A stretch of DNA of 64,000 nucleotides, from NCBI GenBank assembly GCA_027366585.1, contig DAHXNF010000036.1, positions 120,303-184,302 of the forward strand. The letters are read 5' to 3'. The stretch comes from Thermoplasmatales archaeon. GTDB taxonomy: Archaea > Thermoplasmatota > Thermoplasmata > Thermoplasmatales > Thermoplasmataceae. Numbering within the stretch: the stretch's first letter is position 1; every line of letters begins with the position of its first letter. The position numbers and the translations under genes are program-made. Shown here in pieces: positions 63,828-64,000 of the stretch. A model generated the notes under the pieces. That model had not been told where the DNA came from and ran no database searches. It saw only the letters and a program-made list of their open reading frames with translations.

Positions 63828-64000
63828 TTAATGCGAGGGGACTTCATCAACGAGGATTAAAGCGAATCCATCATGACCCTTGCCACCTACTGTTTGTATA
63901 GCAGTTGCCGTGACATTGTTTGTTCTCCTGAGGAGAGATAACATTGCTTTGACTCCTTCTGAGTTAGCATCGCTCCTTTCCTGATCAACTATTGCTCCCT
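63828..64000 (-). CDS. Probable class I SAM O-methyltransferase, C-terminal end (partial)
   Basis: The minus strand from the window edge reads GAIVDQERSDANSEGVKAMLSLLRRTNNVTATAIQTVGGKGHDGFALILVDEVPSH and stops at 63828. The end pattern TATAIQTVGxKGxDGFxLxLV is like the last strands of predicted O-methyltransferases (COG4122 type), where it covers strands 6-7 of the Rossmann fold. About 57 codons are visible; the SAM-binding half is outside the window, so the assignment stays tentative. It is convergent with tRNA-Ile. Confidence 0.5.
   Translation of the reverse strand, partial: GAIVDQERSDANSEGVKAMLSLLRRTNNVTATAIQTVGGKGHDGFALILVDEVPSH

Overview
This window is from an archaeal chromosome, most probably a member of the Thermoplasmatales (Thermoplasma, Ferroplasma, Picrophilus, Cuniculiplasma relatives). 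The evidence is an HU-type histone-like protein (HTa) in an otherwise archaeal gene set: Taw1, a NurA/HerA/Mre11/Rad50 operon, RPA with its associated OB protein, a beta-CASP CPSF-like RNase, archaeal-type SepF, DRG GTPase, NcsA-type tRNA thiolase and PINA ATPase. Many genes start about 20-35 nt after a TATA box, with ATG, GTG or TTG, as expected for leaderless archaeal transcripts. Genus and species cannot be fixed from the sequence alone.

Layout. 1-5.3 kb: the N-terminal part of an acyl-CoA dehydrogenase, Taw1, and a three-gene 2-oxoacid:ferredoxin oxidoreductase operon. 5.3-12.6 kb: an AT-rich accessory stretch with an HTH_10 regulator, two OFA-like MFS transporters (one with a small two-helix partner), a broken IS5-type transposase and a second transposase-like fragment. 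12.6-16.5 kb: class II (B12) ribonucleotide reductase and an NnrS-like membrane protein. 17.1-24.7 kb: a site-2 protease and the overlapping DNA end-resection operon nurA-herA-mre11-rad50. 24.7-30.2 kb: GT2 glycosyltransferase, SepF, an MFS transporter, a DUF1059-like protein, an orphan DNA methyltransferase and a split formiminotransferase-cyclodeaminase. 30.6-35.1 kb: a class I ribonucleotide reductase cluster with a degenerate R2 paralogue, NrdA and a complete R2. 35.1-40.2 kb: a zinc-ribbon membrane protein, tRNA-Leu(GAG), a GNAT acetyltransferase, a gene-poor stretch, DRG GTPase and an Mtq2/HemK-like methyltransferase. 40.4-48.5 kb: topoisomerase I coupled to a presenilin-type protease, PurH, an ArsA/Get3 ATPase, spermidine synthase and HTa. 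49.8-55.1 kb: two-subunit glycine decarboxylase, then an RPA operon. 55.2-64 kb: an MFS transporter, a CPSF-like RNase / MTA phosphorylase / asparagine-synthetase-like operon, PINA, NcsA, a nucleotidyltransferase, tRNA-Ile(GAU) and the 3' end of a probable O-methyltransferase.

How the genes fit together. Several genes point to folate-linked one-carbon chemistry: the P-protein of glycine cleavage, glutamate formiminotransferase plus cyclodeaminase, and the formyl-folate-using PurH. Spermidine synthase makes methylthioadenosine that the MTA phosphorylase can recycle. DNA-maintenance genes are dense. The most unusual locus is the class I RNR cluster. Its first gene is an R2-fold protein that has lost most metal ligands, the radical tyrosine and the C-terminal tail. 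It sits beside a fully equipped R2 and NrdA in a cell that also encodes a class II enzyme.
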